64,000 nucleotides of DNA from Streptomyces seoulensis (GCF_004328625.1 NZ_CP032229.1:868001-932000), one strand, 5' to 3'; positions 7,565-17,629 are shown, numbered from the stretch's first letter. Made by a program: numbers and translations. The notes: a model not told the origin generated them from the sequence alone.

Positions 7565-8683
7565 CTAGGTGGCCAGTGCCTGCTCCGGGTCCCCGCTCTT
7601 GCGCGGCCGGGCCGGGGCCGGGCGCACCGGCACCGGTTCCGTCCTCGGCGCGGGCTCCGGGGTGTCCGGGTGGGCCGGGTCGTGCACCTCGCCCACCAGC
7701 AGCTCCAGCGCGTCCTCCAGCGCGACCAGGCCCAGCACCCGGCCGGAGGCGTCCGCCACCTGGGCCAGATGCGTGGCGGCCCGGCGCATGACGGTCAGCG
7801 CGTCGTCCAGCGGGAGTTCCGCCCGCATCGTGGCCATCGGACGCCACACGTGCTGCGGCACGGCGCGGTCGGAGTCCTCCAGGTCGAGGACGTCCTTCAC
7901 ATGCACGTACCCCATGAACGCGCCGGTCCCGGCGGCCACCGGGAAGCGGGAGTAGCCGGTGCGCGCGGTCAGCTCGACGATCTCGCCCGGGGTCACCGAG
8001 GGCGGCACCGTGACGAGGGTCTCGCGCTTGAGCAGGACGTCGGTGACCGGGCGGGAGCCCAGCTCCAGCGCGTCCTCCAGGCGCTCCTGCGCCTCCGGGT
8101 CGAGCAGCCCGGCCTGGCCGGAGTCCTCCAGCAGGCGGTTGAGCTGCTCGCTGGTGACGACGGCCTCGACCTCGTCCTTGGGCTCGACCCGGAACAGCCG
8201 CAGGATGCCCTGCGCACAGGCGCCGAGCGCCACGGTGACGGGCTTGCAGATCCGGGCGAAGTACACCAGGCCGGGGCCCAGCCACAGCGCGGCCTTCTCC
8301 GGCGCGGCCATGGCCAGGTTCTTCGGCACCATCTCACCGATGACCAGGTGGAAGAAGACCACCGCGGCCAGCGCGATCACATAGCCCAGCGGGTGGATCA
8401 CACCCTCGGGGACATGGACGGCCTCGAACACCGGCTCCAGCAGATGGGCCACGGTCGGCTCGGCCACCGCGCCCAGGGTCAGCGAGCAGACGGTGATGCC
8501 GAACTGGGCGGCCGCCATCATCTGCGGCAGCCGCTCCAGACCGTGCAGCACCTGGCGGGCGCGCGCGGTGCCGACCGGCTCGATCTGGCTGCGCCGGACG
8601 GAGACGAGCGCGAACTCGGCGCCGACGAAGAATCCGTTGGCGAGCACGAGCAGCGCGGCGAAGAGGAGTTGGACGACGCTCAT
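7565..8683 (-). CDS. DUF21/CBS-pair membrane protein (CNNM/CorC group), short form
   Basis: A 372-residue protein starting at ATG 8683, whose ATGA overlaps the stop of the upstream paralogue, so translation is coupled. The first ~180 residues are the DUF21 (CNNM) transmembrane domain, with 3-4 helices and the starting pattern LVLANGFFVGAEFALVSVRRS. Two CBS repeats follow at ~200-325 (for example SVTPGEIVELTARTGYSRFPV). Unlike its neighbour it lacks the C-terminal CorC_HlyC domain and ends in a Pro/Arg-rich tail. Family members are linked to divalent-cation (Mg/Co) efflux and are often mis-named hemolysins. With the adjacent longer paralogue it probably forms a heteromeric unit; that is inference from coupling. 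Confidence 0.85.
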   Translation of the reverse strand: MSVVQLLFAALLVLANGFFVGAEFALVSVRRSQIEPVGTARARQVLHGLERLPQMMAAAQFGITVCSLTLGAVAEPTVAHLLEPVFEAVHVPEGVIHPLGYVIALAAVVFFHLVIGEMVPKNLAMAAPEKAALWLGPGLVYFARICKPVTVALGACAQGILRLFRVEPKDEVEAVVTSEQLNRLLEDSGQAGLLDPEAQERLEDALELGSRPVTDVLLKRETLVTVPPSVTPGEIVELTARTGYSRFPVAAGTGAFMGYVHVKDVLDLEDSDRAVPQHVWRPMATMRAELPLDDALTVMRRAATHLAQVADASGRVLGLVALEDALELLVGEVHDPAHPDTPEPAPRTEPVPVRPAPARPRKSGDPEQALAT

Positions 8684-10014
8684 CGGGCGGCCTCCGTCTG
8701 CTGGGCGGCGGGCGCCGTCCGGACCAGGCGGACGCGCTCGGCGCGGTAGTGGCGGACCTGGCGCACGGAGAGCCGCCAGCCGGGCAGTTCGGCCCGGTCG
8801 CCGGGGGCCGGGATACGGCCGAGCAGGTCGGCCACGAGCCCGGCGACGGTCTCGTAGGGGCCCTCGGGGGCGTCCAGGCCGATGCGGGTGAGGACGTCGA
8901 CTCGGCAGCCGCCGTCCACGTCCCACGCGGGTCGGCCGTCCTCGGGCGGGGCGGGCGCGACCTCGGGCACCACCTGGCGGTCGTGCTCGTCGCGGACCTC
9001 GCCGACCAGTTCCTCGACGATGTCCTCCAGCGTGACCACGCCCGCGGTGCCGCCGTACTCGTCGACGACGACCGCGATGGGCTGCTCGCTGCGCAGCCGG
9101 GTCAGCAGGGGGCGCACCGGCAGGGTCTCGGGGACCAGCAGTGCCTTGCCGGCGATCCGGGCGACCGGGGTGCGCAGGCGTTCGGCGGCCGGGACGGCGA
9201 GGGCGTCCTTGAGGTGGACCATGCCGACGATCTCGTCGATCTTGTCCCGGTAGACGGGGAAGCGGGACAGGCCGGTGGCCCGGGTGAGGTTGACGACGTC
9301 CTCGGCGGTGGCCGAGTCCTGGAGCGCGCTGACCTTCACCCGCGGGGTCATGACGTGCTGCGCGGTCAGGTCGCCGAGGGACAGGGTGCGGACGAACAGG
9401 TCGGCCGTGTCCTGCTCCAGGGCCCCGGCCCGCGCGGAGTGCCGGGCCAGGGAGACCAGTTCGCCGGGGGTGCGGGCGGAGGCCAGCTCGTCGGCGGGCT
9501 CGACGCCCAGGGCGCGCACCAGCCGGTTGGCGACCGTGTTGAGCACGGAGATCACCGGCCGGAACAGCCGGGAGAACACGCGCTGCGGACCCGCGACGAA
9601 CCCCGCGACCTGGAGCGGCTTGGAGACCGCCCAGTTCTTGGGGACCAGCTCACCGACGACCATCTGGATCGCGGAGGCCAGCAGCATGCCGACCACCACC
9701 GCGATGCCGGATGCCGCGCCCTCGGGGATGCCGAGCGCGCCGAGCGGGCCGCCGAGCAGGTCCGCGAGGGCCGGTTCGGCGAGCATGCCGACGACGAGCG
9801 AGGTGATGGTGATGCCGAGCTGGGTGCCGGAGAGCTGGAAGGAGAGTTCCTTCAGCGACTCCACGACCGTACGGGCGCGCTTGTCGCCCTCGGCCGCGGC
9901 CTGCTCGGCGTCCTGGCGCTCGACGGTGACGAGGCCGAACTCGGCGGCCACGAAGAACCCGTTGGCCAGGATCAGCAGGAAGGCCGCTCCGAGGAGCAGC
10001 AGGGGGATGCTCAT
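8680..10014 (-). CDS. DUF21/CBS/CorC_HlyC membrane protein (CNNM/CorC group), full form
   Basis: A 444-residue protein from ATG 10014. Domain order: DUF21 transmembrane domain (~1-190; LILANGFFVAAEFGLVTVER), CBS pair (~205-335; LFVRTLSLGDLTAQHVMTPR begins it, and VVVDEYGGTAGVVTLEDIVEEL ends it), then the CorC_HlyC FAD-like C-domain (~350-425; DVDGGCRVDVL, with a final YETVAGLVADLLGRIP). Known members act in magnesium/cobalt resistance or efflux, with CBS domains sensing nucleotides. The downstream paralogue starts within its stop codon. Nothing is encoded in the 283 nt upstream (10015-10297). Confidence 0.88.
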   Translation of the reverse strand: MSIPLLLLGAAFLLILANGFFVAAEFGLVTVERQDAEQAAAEGDKRARTVVESLKELSFQLSGTQLGITITSLVVGMLAEPALADLLGGPLGALGIPEGAASGIAVVVGMLLASAIQMVVGELVPKNWAVSKPLQVAGFVAGPQRVFSRLFRPVISVLNTVANRLVRALGVEPADELASARTPGELVSLARHSARAGALEQDTADLFVRTLSLGDLTAQHVMTPRVKVSALQDSATAEDVVNLTRATGLSRFPVYRDKIDEIVGMVHLKDALAVPAAERLRTPVARIAGKALLVPETLPVRPLLTRLRSEQPIAVVVDEYGGTAGVVTLEDIVEELVGEVRDEHDRQVVPEVAPAPPEDGRPAWDVDGGCRVDVLTRIGLDAPEGPYETVAGLVADLLGRIPAPGDRAELPGWRLSVRQVRHYRAERVRLVRTAPAAQQTEAAR

Positions 10015-10260
10015 GATGCCGCCGCCTCCGCGTGCCCGTGGACCGGGTGGTCCGCGGTATGTCGGCTGGGGGCGGCGCAGGTACTACAGGACGATCCGTC
10101 CATCGCCGGAGAGGGTCACTCCTCGGATAGCAGGGAAAACCTCCGCGCGCCGGGCGTGGCACGACGGAGGCGGAGGCATGTGGAAAAACGCCTCCGCCAA
10201 CAGATTAGTCAAGACCGGGGCAGGTGCGGCAAGGGTGACCGCCCCTGAATGGCCCCCGAT

Positions 10261-10282
10261 CCGGGACCCCGGGGGGTCCCGG
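10261..10282 (-). terminator. Hairpin after the PH-domain gene
   Basis: CCGGGACCCC and GGGGTCCCGG form a perfect 10-bp inverted repeat around GG. A second small stem (GAGGCC/GGCCTC, about 10282-10299) runs into the stop codon. It probably ends the rib-his transcript. Confidence 0.5.
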
Positions 10283-10297
10283 AGGCCGCTTCGGGCC

Positions 10298-10768
10298 TCA
10301 GCTCCGGGGGAACTCGGGATCGCGCGGCGCCTGCTGCTCCACCAGAGTGCGCAGGCTGCGCGCGTCGGCGATGGCGCGCTGCTTGGCGACGCCGGGCTGG
10401 ATGCCGAGCGCGGCCAGGCTGGTGCCGTCGCTGAGGTCGAGGAACACCCAGGGGTCCCCCACGCGCAGGTTGACCCCGACGATCTCGGCCCAGGCCAGCT
10501 TGCGGCTGCCCGCGATGTTGACGACCGTGACGCCGGACTCCTCGGCGACCACCTTCACCCGGCCCAGCCGGGCCAGCACCCAGGCCATCAGGGCCCCGGT
10601 GACGATGAAGGTGAGGCGCTCCCCCGGCCCCAGGTCGAGCAGCAGGGCGACGGCGGCGACGACCAGGAAGATCGCCAGCCCGGCGGTGAGCAGGATCACC
10701 CGGGTGCGTTCCGGCCGGAAGGTGACCGGGAGGGCGGGCGGGGCGGGGGGCTGGGACGGCTCGGACAT
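10298..10768 (-). CDS. PH-domain membrane protein
   Basis: A 156-residue protein with a proline-rich start, two adjacent transmembrane helices (about 24-44 and 51-68: VILLTAGLAIFLVVAAVALL and the segment beginning LTFIVTGALMAWVL), then a small bacterial PH domain (bPH_6 type): VKVVAEESGVTVVNI, SRKLAWAEIVGVNLR, WVFLDLSDGTSLAALGI. This family is common in actinobacteria and its function is unknown. It begins 15 nt after the hisG stop, so it is very likely the last gene of the rib-his transcript. Confidence 0.75.
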   Translation of the reverse strand: MSEPSQPPAPPALPVTFRPERTRVILLTAGLAIFLVVAAVALLLDLGPGERLTFIVTGALMAWVLARLGRVKVVAEESGVTVVNIAGSRKLAWAEIVGVNLRVGDPWVFLDLSDGTSLAALGIQPGVAKQRAIADARSLRTLVEQQAPRDPEFPRS

Positions 10769-10783
10769 CTGACTCGCGGTTCC

Positions 10784-11632
10784 TCAGAGACGGCAGGCGT
10801 GGATGGCCGTGGTCAGGATGGCCCGCGCGCCGATGGCGTAGAGGTCGTCCATGATCCGCTGGGCATCCTTGGTGGGGACCATGGCGCGCACGGCGACCCA
10901 GCCCTCGTTGTGCAGCGGGGAGACGGTCGGGGACTCCAGGCCCGGCGTGAGCGCGACGGCCTTCTCCAGCTGCTCCACGCGGCAGTCGTAGTCCATCATC
11001 ACGTAGGTCCGCGCGACCAGGACGCCCTGGAGGCGGCGGAGGAACTGCTGGACCTTGGGCTCGTCGGTGTCGGCGCCGGTGCGGCGGATGACGACGGCCT
11101 CGGACTTCATGATGGGCTCGCCGAACACCTCGAGCCCGGCGTTGCGCAGCGAGGTGCCGGTCTCCACCACGTCGGCGATGATCTCGGCCACGCCCAGCTC
11201 GATCGCGGTCTCCACCGCGCCGTCGAGGTGGACCACGGAGGCGTCGATGGCGTTGTCCGCGAGGTGGCGGGCGACGATGCCCTCGTAGGAGGTGGCGACC
11301 GTGCGGCCCTTGAGGTCGGCGGTGCCCGCGAAGGTGCCGGGGCGGGCGGCGAAGTGGAAGGTGGAGCGGGCGAAGCCGAGCGGGAGGATCTCCTCGGCGC
11401 CGGCGCCGGAGTCGATCAGCAGGTCCCGGCCGGTGATGCCGATGTCGAGCTGTCCGGAGGAGACGTAGATCGCGATGTCCCGGGGGCGGAGGTAGAAGAA
11501 CTCGACCTCGTTCACCGGGTCCACGGTGCGCAGTTCCTTGGACTCCCGCCGCTGCCGGTAGCCGGCCTCATGCAGCATGTCCCCCGCAGGTCCGGACAGG
11601 GAACCCTTGTTGGGGACGGCGATGCGCAGCAT
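10784..11632 (-). CDS. hisG: ATP phosphoribosyltransferase, long form
   Basis: Catalyses the first step of histidine synthesis, joining ATP and PRPP to give phosphoribosyl-ATP. At 282 residues it is the long, homohexameric, histidine-inhibited form: two periplasmic-binding-like lobes (LRIAVPNKGSL at the N-terminus; the PRPP-site stretch EIIADVVETGTSLRNAGL at ~165-182) followed by the regulatory ACT-like domain from ~205 (VMMDYDCRVEQLEKA through the final DDLYAIGARAILTTAIHACRL region). The start is ATG 11632. It lies 60 nt downstream of hisE on the same strand. The other his genes are not in the window. Confidence 0.97.
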   Translation of the reverse strand: MLRIAVPNKGSLSGPAGDMLHEAGYRQRRESKELRTVDPVNEVEFFYLRPRDIAIYVSSGQLDIGITGRDLLIDSGAGAEEILPLGFARSTFHFAARPGTFAGTADLKGRTVATSYEGIVARHLADNAIDASVVHLDGAVETAIELGVAEIIADVVETGTSLRNAGLEVFGEPIMKSEAVVIRRTGADTDEPKVQQFLRRLQGVLVARTYVMMDYDCRVEQLEKAVALTPGLESPTVSPLHNEGWVAVRAMVPTKDAQRIMDDLYAIGARAILTTAIHACRL

Positions 11633-11692
11633 GAGGTCGGCTTCCTTCGTGTGACGGGGGTGGTGCGGTGGGCGGGGTGACGGGGCGACGGA

Positions 11693-11965
11693 TCACAGAT
11701 GGGCGTAGACGTCGTCCAGCGAGATTCCGCGGGCGACCATCATCACCTGGACGTGGTAGAGCAGCTGCGAGATCTCCTCGGCGGCGGCTTCCTTGCCCTC
11801 GTACTCGGCGGCCATCCAGACCTCGGCGGCCTCCTCGACGACCTTCTTGCCGATGGCATGGACGCCCTTGCCCACCAGTTCGGCGGTGCGGGAGGTGGCG
11901 GGGTCGCCGGTGGCTGCCTTGTGCTGGAGCTCGGTGAAGAGCTCCTCGAACGTCTTATTGGACAT
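11693..11965 (-). CDS. hisE: Phosphoribosyl-ATP diphosphatase
   Basis: Hydrolyses phosphoribosyl-ATP to phosphoribosyl-AMP and diphosphate, the second step of histidine synthesis. The 90-residue all-alpha MazG-like protein starts at ATG 11965 ([13 protein letters not shown]). It carries the [12 protein letters not shown] and [14 protein letters not shown] metal-binding helices typical of HisE. It is a stand-alone HisE, not fused to HisI. It lies between ribH (34 nt upstream) and hisG, so histidine steps 1-2 may be partly cotranscribed with the riboflavin operon. Confidence 0.96.
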   Translation of the reverse strand: MSNKTFEELFTELQHKAATGDPATSRTAELVGKGVHAIGKKVVEEAAEVWMAAEYEGKEAAAEEISQLLYHVQVMMVARGISLDDVYAHL

Positions 11966-11999
11966 GGTGGTCCTCAGCCTACGCGGTCCGGGCGGGGTC

Positions 12000-12488
12000 T
12001 CAGTGCCAGGGTTCGGAGACCGAACGGAGCGTGGCGGCCGTGGCCACGGCCGCGGTGACCGCCTCGTGGCCCTTGTCCTCGCTGGAGCCCTCGATGCCGG
12101 CCCGGTCCAGGGCCTGCTCCTCGGTGTCGCAGGTGAGGACGCCGAAGCCGACGGGGACGCCGGTCTGCACCGAGACCTGGGTGAGGCCCTGGGTGACGCC
12201 CTGGCACACATAGTCGAAGTGGGGGGTGCCGCCGCGGATGACGACACCGAGGGCGACCACGGCGTGGTAGCCGCGGTCGGCCAGGACCTTGGCGGCGACG
12301 GGGAGTTCGAAGCTGCCCGGGACCCTGATCAGGGTCGGCTCGTCGATCCCCAGGTCGTGCAGGGCGCGCAGGGCGCCGTTCACCAGACCGTCCATCACCT
12401 TGTCGTGCCACTGCGCCGCGATGACGGCGACCCTGAGGTCGCTGACGTTGCTGCGTACGGAGATCTCCGGTGCACCCTTGCCGCTCAC
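12000..12488 (-). CDS. ribH: 6,7-dimethyl-8-ribityllumazine synthase
   Basis: Condenses 5-amino-6-ribitylaminouracil with 3,4-dihydroxy-2-butanone 4-phosphate, the penultimate step to riboflavin. The 162-residue protein starts at GTG 12488 behind GGAG. Family marks are [35 protein letters not shown] (phosphate and substrate loop) and [17 protein letters not shown]. Lumazine synthases assemble as pentamers or capsids. It is the last rib gene of the operon, 44 nt after ribBA. Confidence 0.97.
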   Translation of the reverse strand: MSGKGAPEISVRSNVSDLRVAVIAAQWHDKVMDGLVNGALRALHDLGIDEPTLIRVPGSFELPVAAKVLADRGYHAVVALGVVIRGGTPHFDYVCQGVTQGLTQVSVQTGVPVGFGVLTCDTEEQALDRAGIEGSSEDKGHEAVTAAVATAATLRSVSEPWH

Positions 12489-12532
12489 GTTGCTCCTTCG
12501 CGCTGTTCGCTCTGTGTCGCTTGCTGGATCGC

Positions 12533-13848
<1,316 letters not shown>

Positions 13849-13852
<4 letters not shown>

Positions 13853-14490
13853 GCGGGCGTTCCTTCCAGGACGGGCCGCGCGTTCTCGCGGGAGCGCAGC
13901 CACCAGTCGCGCATGCCCCACAGGACGAGCGCGCCGTAGATCACGTAGACGAAGCCGGAGAAGGCGTAGCCGCCTGCGAAGTTGAGCGGGACGCCGACCA
14001 CGTCGACGAGCAGCCAGGCGATCCAGAACTCGACCATGCCCTTGGCCTGGGCGTACATGGCGACGATGGTGCCGACGAAGATGTAGGCGTCCGGCCAGGG
14101 GTCCCAGGACAGCGACGGGTACGCGGTGAAGAGCAGCGCGACGGCGACGGTGCCGGCGGCGGCCGCCGCGATCATGACGGCGCGTTCGCGCCAGGTGGCG
14201 AAGCGGGGGGCGATGTGGCCGTCGGCGGCCTTGCCGCGGTTGCGGCTCCACTGCCAGAAGCCGTAGACGGCGACGGCCATGACGACGACCTGCTTGCCCG
14301 CGCTGCCGGCGAGGTGGCCGTAGAAGGCGGCGAAGAGGATCAGGCCGGAGACGAGCTGAACCGGCCAGGTCAGGAGGGACCGGCGCCAGCCGAGGGCGAG
14401 GGCGGCCAGGCCGAAGAGGTTGCCGGTCATGTCCGACCAGAGGATGTGCTGGCCGAACAGGGTGAACGCCTCGGTGTTGAGCGAGTTCAC
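13849..14490 (-). CDS. ribM: PnuC-family riboflavin transporter (RibM type)
   Basis: A 213-residue membrane protein with about seven helices and a PnuC-family pattern ([72 protein letters not shown]). PnuC itself carries nicotinamide riboside, but members inside FMN-riboswitch operons of actinobacteria (RibM/PnuX) carry riboflavin and roseoflavin by facilitated diffusion. Position between ribE and ribBA, with ATGA overlaps at both ends (start at 14490 inside the ribE stop; stop inside the ribBA start), supports the riboflavin role. I infer substrate from context, not from binding residues. Confidence 0.88.
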
Positions 14491-15092
14491 GCGCCTGCCT
14501 CCTGTCCGGCGGCGAGCAGCCGCTCGACGTACTTGGCGATGACGTCGACCTCGAGGTTGACCGGGTCGCCGGGCTGCTTGTGGCCGAGCGTGGTCAGCGC
14601 GAGCGTGGTGGGGATGAGGCTGACGGTGAAGAAGTCGGGTCCCGCCTCGACCACGGTGAGGCTGATGCCGTCGACCGTGATGGAGCCCTTCTCCACGACG
14701 TAGCGGGAGAGGGTGGCGGGCAGCGAGATCTTCACGATCTCCCAGTGCTCGGACGGGGTACGGGCGAGCACCTCGCCGGAGCCGTCGACGTGGCCCTGCA
14801 CGATGTGGCCGCCGAGGCGGGCGCCGACGGCGGTGGGGCGTTCGAGGTTGACGCGGGAGCCGACGGCGAGGGCGCCGAGGCTGGAGCGCTTGAGGGTCTC
14901 GGCCATGACGTCGGCGGTGAACTCGTCACCCTCGTGGTCGACCACGGTGAGACAGACGCCGTTGACGGCGATGGAGTCCCCGTGCCGCGCGCCTTCGGTG
15001 ACGACGGGGCCACGGAGCCGGAAACGGGAGGCGTCGCCGAGGTTCTCGACGGCGGTGACCTCGCCCAGCTCTTCCACGATTCCGGTGAACAC
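14487..15092 (-). CDS. ribE: Riboflavin synthase alpha chain
   Basis: Dismutates two lumazine molecules to riboflavin and the ribitylaminopyrimidine. The 201-residue protein starts at GTG 15092 with a strong AGGAGG about 10 nt upstream; it begins (M)[11 protein letters not shown], the universal MFTGI start. The family's internal duplication is visible: [26 protein letters not shown] in barrel 1 and [21 protein letters not shown] in barrel 2, with [14 protein letters not shown] between. It is the first gene of the rib operon, behind the FMN riboswitch, and overlaps ribM by four bases. Confidence 0.97.
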   Translation of the reverse strand: MFTGIVEELGEVTAVENLGDASRFRLRGPVVTEGARHGDSIAVNGVCLTVVDHEGDEFTADVMAETLKRSSLGALAVGSRVNLERPTAVGARLGGHIVQGHVDGSGEVLARTPSEHWEIVKISLPATLSRYVVEKGSITVDGISLTVVEAGPDFFTVSLIPTTLALTTLGHKQPGDPVNLEVDVIAKYVERLLAAGQEAGA

Positions 15093-15251
15093 GTCCCCGG
15101 TCCTCCTGCCTCTTCGGGCACGGACTCCGGGGGCCGGTCGATGACGACGGCATGGACGAGGGGAATGCACCTGAGTCACGACGCCGAGAGGGACCCGTCC
15201 CGAGGGACGAGACCTGAATACGGCGGCGCGCATGGTGATGCCCGCCCGCCG

Positions 15252-15376
15252 CGCACTGCCTCCCATCCGGACTTTAACCGTCGGTCCAGGAATTTCACCT
15301 GGTCAACCGGCCGCTGGAAGCGACCGGGTCGCGGACTGTAACCGCCGGTTCGGACTTTCACCGACCCCGGAGTGCG
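15252..15376 (-). promoter_or_regulatory. FMN riboswitch (RFN element)
   Basis: Read on the minus strand this is a textbook RFN aptamer: P1 arms CGCACT/AGTGCG, the 5' conserved GGTCGGTGAAAGTCCGAAC, CGGCGGTTACAGTCCGCG, and the 3' half GGTGAAATTCCTGGACCGA, ACGGTTAAAGTCCGGATGG, GGAGGCAG. FMN binding turns off the downstream rib operon. The 159-nt expression platform (15093-15251) has a CGGCGG/CCGCCG stem and a CGTCCC/GGGACG stem, but I cannot tell transcription attenuation from ribosome-site masking by eye. A possible -10 (CAGACT) lies just upstream, near 15400. Confidence 0.96.
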
Positions 15377-15509
15377 CTGCTTCTGGTACACCGCAAGTCT
15401 GCCACGCCCGCCGGTCGGCCATACAGGGGACCGGTGTGGGCTGCCTCACAGGCGCACCAGCCGGGTGGACACCCGGCACAACACCCGCACATCACAAGGG
15501 AATTCAGCT

Positions 15510-15552
15510 TGGTCCGGACCTATTGACCGGAGTGGTCTAGTCCTTTTATGGT
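15510..15552 (+). promoter_or_regulatory. Promoter with tandem DasR/chitinase-type boxes
   Basis: Two 12-mers, TGGTCCGGACCT (15510-15521) and TGGTCTAGTCCT (15533-15544), are direct repeats with starts 23 bp apart. They match 10/12 and 11/12 of TGGTCTAGACCT, the box I remember from Streptomyces chitinase promoters bound by DasR. They bracket a promoter, TTGACC (15523-15528) and TATGGT (15547-15552), with an 18-bp spacer. The only plus-strand gene downstream is the SDR-like gene at 15699, with a hairpin in between. Confidence 0.6.
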
Positions 15553-15560
15553 GCGACCGG

Positions 15561-15600
15561 ACCCGGCGGCGGTGACGAAGGCCCTTGCCCGCCGCCGGGT
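15561..15600 (+). terminator. Terminator-like hairpin at the predicted transcript start
   Basis: ACCCGGCGGCGG (15561-15572) and CCGCCGCCGGGT (15589-15600) form a perfect 12-bp stem with a 16-nt loop, no T-tract. It begins at or within a base or two of the expected +1 of the promoter at 15523-15552. It may be a relic terminator or a 5'-UTR stem. Confidence 0.45.
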
Positions 15601-15698
15601 CACCCCAAGCCGCATGTCACATCCGCCGGGGCCCGCGCCGTCCTGGTTCACGGGGCGTGCCGAACGGGCCGCCCCGGACCTTCGGGAAGGCGAGCGGC

Positions 15699-16439
15699 AT
15701 GACCACGACCCTGGTGACGGGCGGTACCGGCACACTCGGCCGGCCGGTGACGGACAAGCTCCGGGCGGACGGCCGCGAGGTACGGGTGCTCAGCCGGCAC
15801 AGCGAGCCGTACGCGGCCGATCTCCGCCGGGGCGGACCCGCGCTGGACGCGGCGCTGGCCGGAGTGGACACCGTGGTGCACTGCGCCAGTTCCCCCAACG
15901 GCGGCGACGAGAAGGCCGCGGCCCAGCTGATCGCGGCCGCGCGGCGGGCCGGGGTGGCCCACCTGGTGTACATCTCCATCGTCGGCGTGCACCGGGTGCC
16001 GCTGCAGTACTACCGGGCCAAGCTCGCGGTGGAGCGGCGGATCGAGGAGTCCGGACTCGGCTGGACGGTGCTGCGCGCGACCCAGTTCCACGACCTGATG
16101 GTCACCTTCCTCAGCAGACTCACCGCACCCCCGCTGGCCCTCCTCCCGGCCGCGCTGTCCGACCAGCCGGTGGAGGTCTCCGAAGTGGCCGCCCGGCTCG
16201 CGGAGTTGGCCCTCGCCTCCCCCGCGGGCCGCGTCCCCGACCTGGGCGGCCCCGAGATCCGCTCCGTCCCCTCCCTGGCCCGCGCCTACCTGAACGCCAC
16301 GGGCAGACACCGCCGCCTGCTGGAGGTCCCCCTCTTCGGCCGCACCTACGACGCCTTCCGCACGGGCGGCCACCTGACCCCGGAACAGGCGGTGGGCAAG
16401 GGCACGTTCGAGGAGTACCTGGCGCGGCGGTTCGGCTGA
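15699..16439 (+). CDS. NAD(P)-binding Rossmann protein, NmrA/atypical SDR type
   Basis: A 246-residue soluble protein starting at ATG 15699 with GGAAGG upstream. The N-terminus has the atypical SDR dinucleotide motif TLVTGGTGTLGRPV (residues ~3-16), then VDTVVHCASSPNGGDEK and VYISIVGVH, as in NmrA-like and epimerase-like reductases. A YYRAKLAVERRIEESGL segment supplies the SDR Tyr-x3-Lys-like pair (YRAK). The C-terminus is short, typical of actinobacterial nucleoside-diphosphate-sugar epimerase-like proteins with unknown substrate. It lies divergent from the rib operon and convergent with the ROK gene, whose stop is 2 nt away. Its leader carries the chitinase-type promoter. Confidence 0.8.
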   Translation: MTTTLVTGGTGTLGRPVTDKLRADGREVRVLSRHSEPYAADLRRGGPALDAALAGVDTVVHCASSPNGGDEKAAAQLIAAARRAGVAHLVYISIVGVHRVPLQYYRAKLAVERRIEESGLGWTVLRATQFHDLMVTFLSRLTAPPLALLPAALSDQPVEVSEVAARLAELALASPAGRVPDLGGPEIRSVPSLARAYLNATGRHRRLLEVPLFGRTYDAFRTGGHLTPEQAVGKGTFEEYLARRFG

Positions 16440-16441
16440 AC

Positions 16442-17629
16442 CTACGGCGCGAACAGTTCGTCCTGCGCCCGGTCGCGGGCCGTCAGGAGGGCACCGCGCA
16501 GGACGGCCGCGCCGCCGAGGGTGCCGGGGCGGACCTCGGTGGGGAGGGGGGACATGCGGTTCAGGCGGGCGCCGACCCGGGCCGCGAGGGACTCGCCGCC
16601 GGCCTGGCCGACCTCGCCGCCGAGGACCACGCAGCCGGGGTCGAGGATGGCGGTGACGGCGGCGGTGCCGATGGCGATGCGGTCGGCCAGGGTGTCGAGG
16701 AAGCGGACGGCGGGGCCCTCCCCTGCGGTCACCGCCCGCGCGACCAGCCGCGCCGCGCCCGGACCGTCCGGCGGGCCCTCGACCCGGAGGCCGTGCTCGC
16801 GGGCGAGGGCGCCGATCGCGGCGGCGCCCGCGAGGGCGTGGAAGCCGCCGTCGCAGTCGGTCGCCGAGGGCAGCGAGCCGGTGCCGGGGACGGGCAGGAA
16901 GCCGATCTCGCCGGTGCCGCCGGAGGCGCCCCGGCGCAGACGGCCGTCGAGGACGACGGCGGCGCCGACCCCGTGCCCGAGCCACAGCAGCACGAAGGTG
17001 TCCCGGTCCCGGGCGGCACCCTCGCGCTGCTCGGCGACGGCCGCGAGGTTGGTCTCGTTCTCGACGGTGACCCGCGCCTTCGGCAGCCGCCACTGAAGTG
17101 CGGCGACCAGGCTGCGGTGCCAGGCGGGCAGCCCGCTGGAGTCGCGCAGGTCACCGGTGGCGGGGTCGACCAGACCGGGCGCGCCGATACCGACGGTGTG
17201 CAGCCCCGCCCACGCGTCCGGCCCCGCCTTCCGCGCCGCCTCCTCCACGGCCGCGACCGCCTGCTCGACGGCGGGTCCGGTGCCGCTCCCCGCGTCGATG
17301 GGCACCGCCACCTCCGCCAGCACCCGCCCGACCAGGTCGGAGACGAGCACCAGCACGCCCCCGGTGCGCACGTCGAGGGCGGCCAGATGGGCGCGGTCGG
17401 CGGCGATGCCGTACAGCCGGGCGTTGGGGCCCCGGCGCTGCTCGCCCGACTCCCCCACCACCCGGATCAGGCCGGAGACGGTGAGGCGCTCGACGAGGTC
17501 GCTCACGGTGGGCCGGGACAAGCCGGTGAGCTGCTTGAGCTGTCCCGCCGTCAGCGGGCCCTCCTGCTGCAACAGCCGCAGGGCGAGCCGGTCGTTGATG
17601 GCCCGTGCGGTGCTCGGTGATGCGGGCAT
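16442..17629 (-). CDS. ROK-family transcriptional regulator
   Basis: A 395-residue protein from ATG 17629. Residues ~8-65 are a winged helix-turn-helix (INDRLALRLLQQEGPLTAGQL, then LSRPTVSDLVERL); residues ~80-390 are a ROK (repressor/ORF/kinase) actin-like fold with ALDVRTGGVLVLVSDL, GIGAPGLVDPATG and NETNLAAVAEQ. The zinc motif CxCGxxGCxE found in most ROK proteins is absent; ATDCDGGFHALAG stands in its place, so sugar-kinase activity is unlikely. ROK repressors normally bind sugars. It is divergent from an MFS exporter-like gene, with a perfect palindrome between, so autoregulation plus control of the transporter is inferred. Confidence 0.85.
   Translation of the reverse strand: MPASPSTARAINDRLALRLLQQEGPLTAGQLKQLTGLSRPTVSDLVERLTVSGLIRVVGESGEQRRGPNARLYGIAADRAHLAALDVRTGGVLVLVSDLVGRVLAEVAVPIDAGSGTGPAVEQAVAAVEEAARKAGPDAWAGLHTVGIGAPGLVDPATGDLRDSSGLPAWHRSLVAALQWRLPKARVTVENETNLAAVAEQREGAARDRDTFVLLWLGHGVGAAVVLDGRLRRGASGGTGEIGFLPVPGTGSLPSATDCDGGFHALAGAAAIGALAREHGLRVEGPPDGPGAARLVARAVTAGEGPAVRFLDTLADRIAIGTAAVTAILDPGCVVLGGEVGQAGGESLAARVGARLNRMSPLPTEVRPGTLGGAAVLRGALLTARDRAQDELFAP

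Noticed and set aside
15176..15391. A 71-residue minus-strand leader ORF in front of ribE
   Set aside because: It lies across the FMN aptamer, whose RNA sequence is what is conserved; there is no good ribosome site.
15548..15698. A chitinase remnant downstream of the DasR-type promoter
   Set aside because: Frames in this stretch show no chitinase or signal-peptide motif; only the hairpin and the SDR ribosome site are visible.
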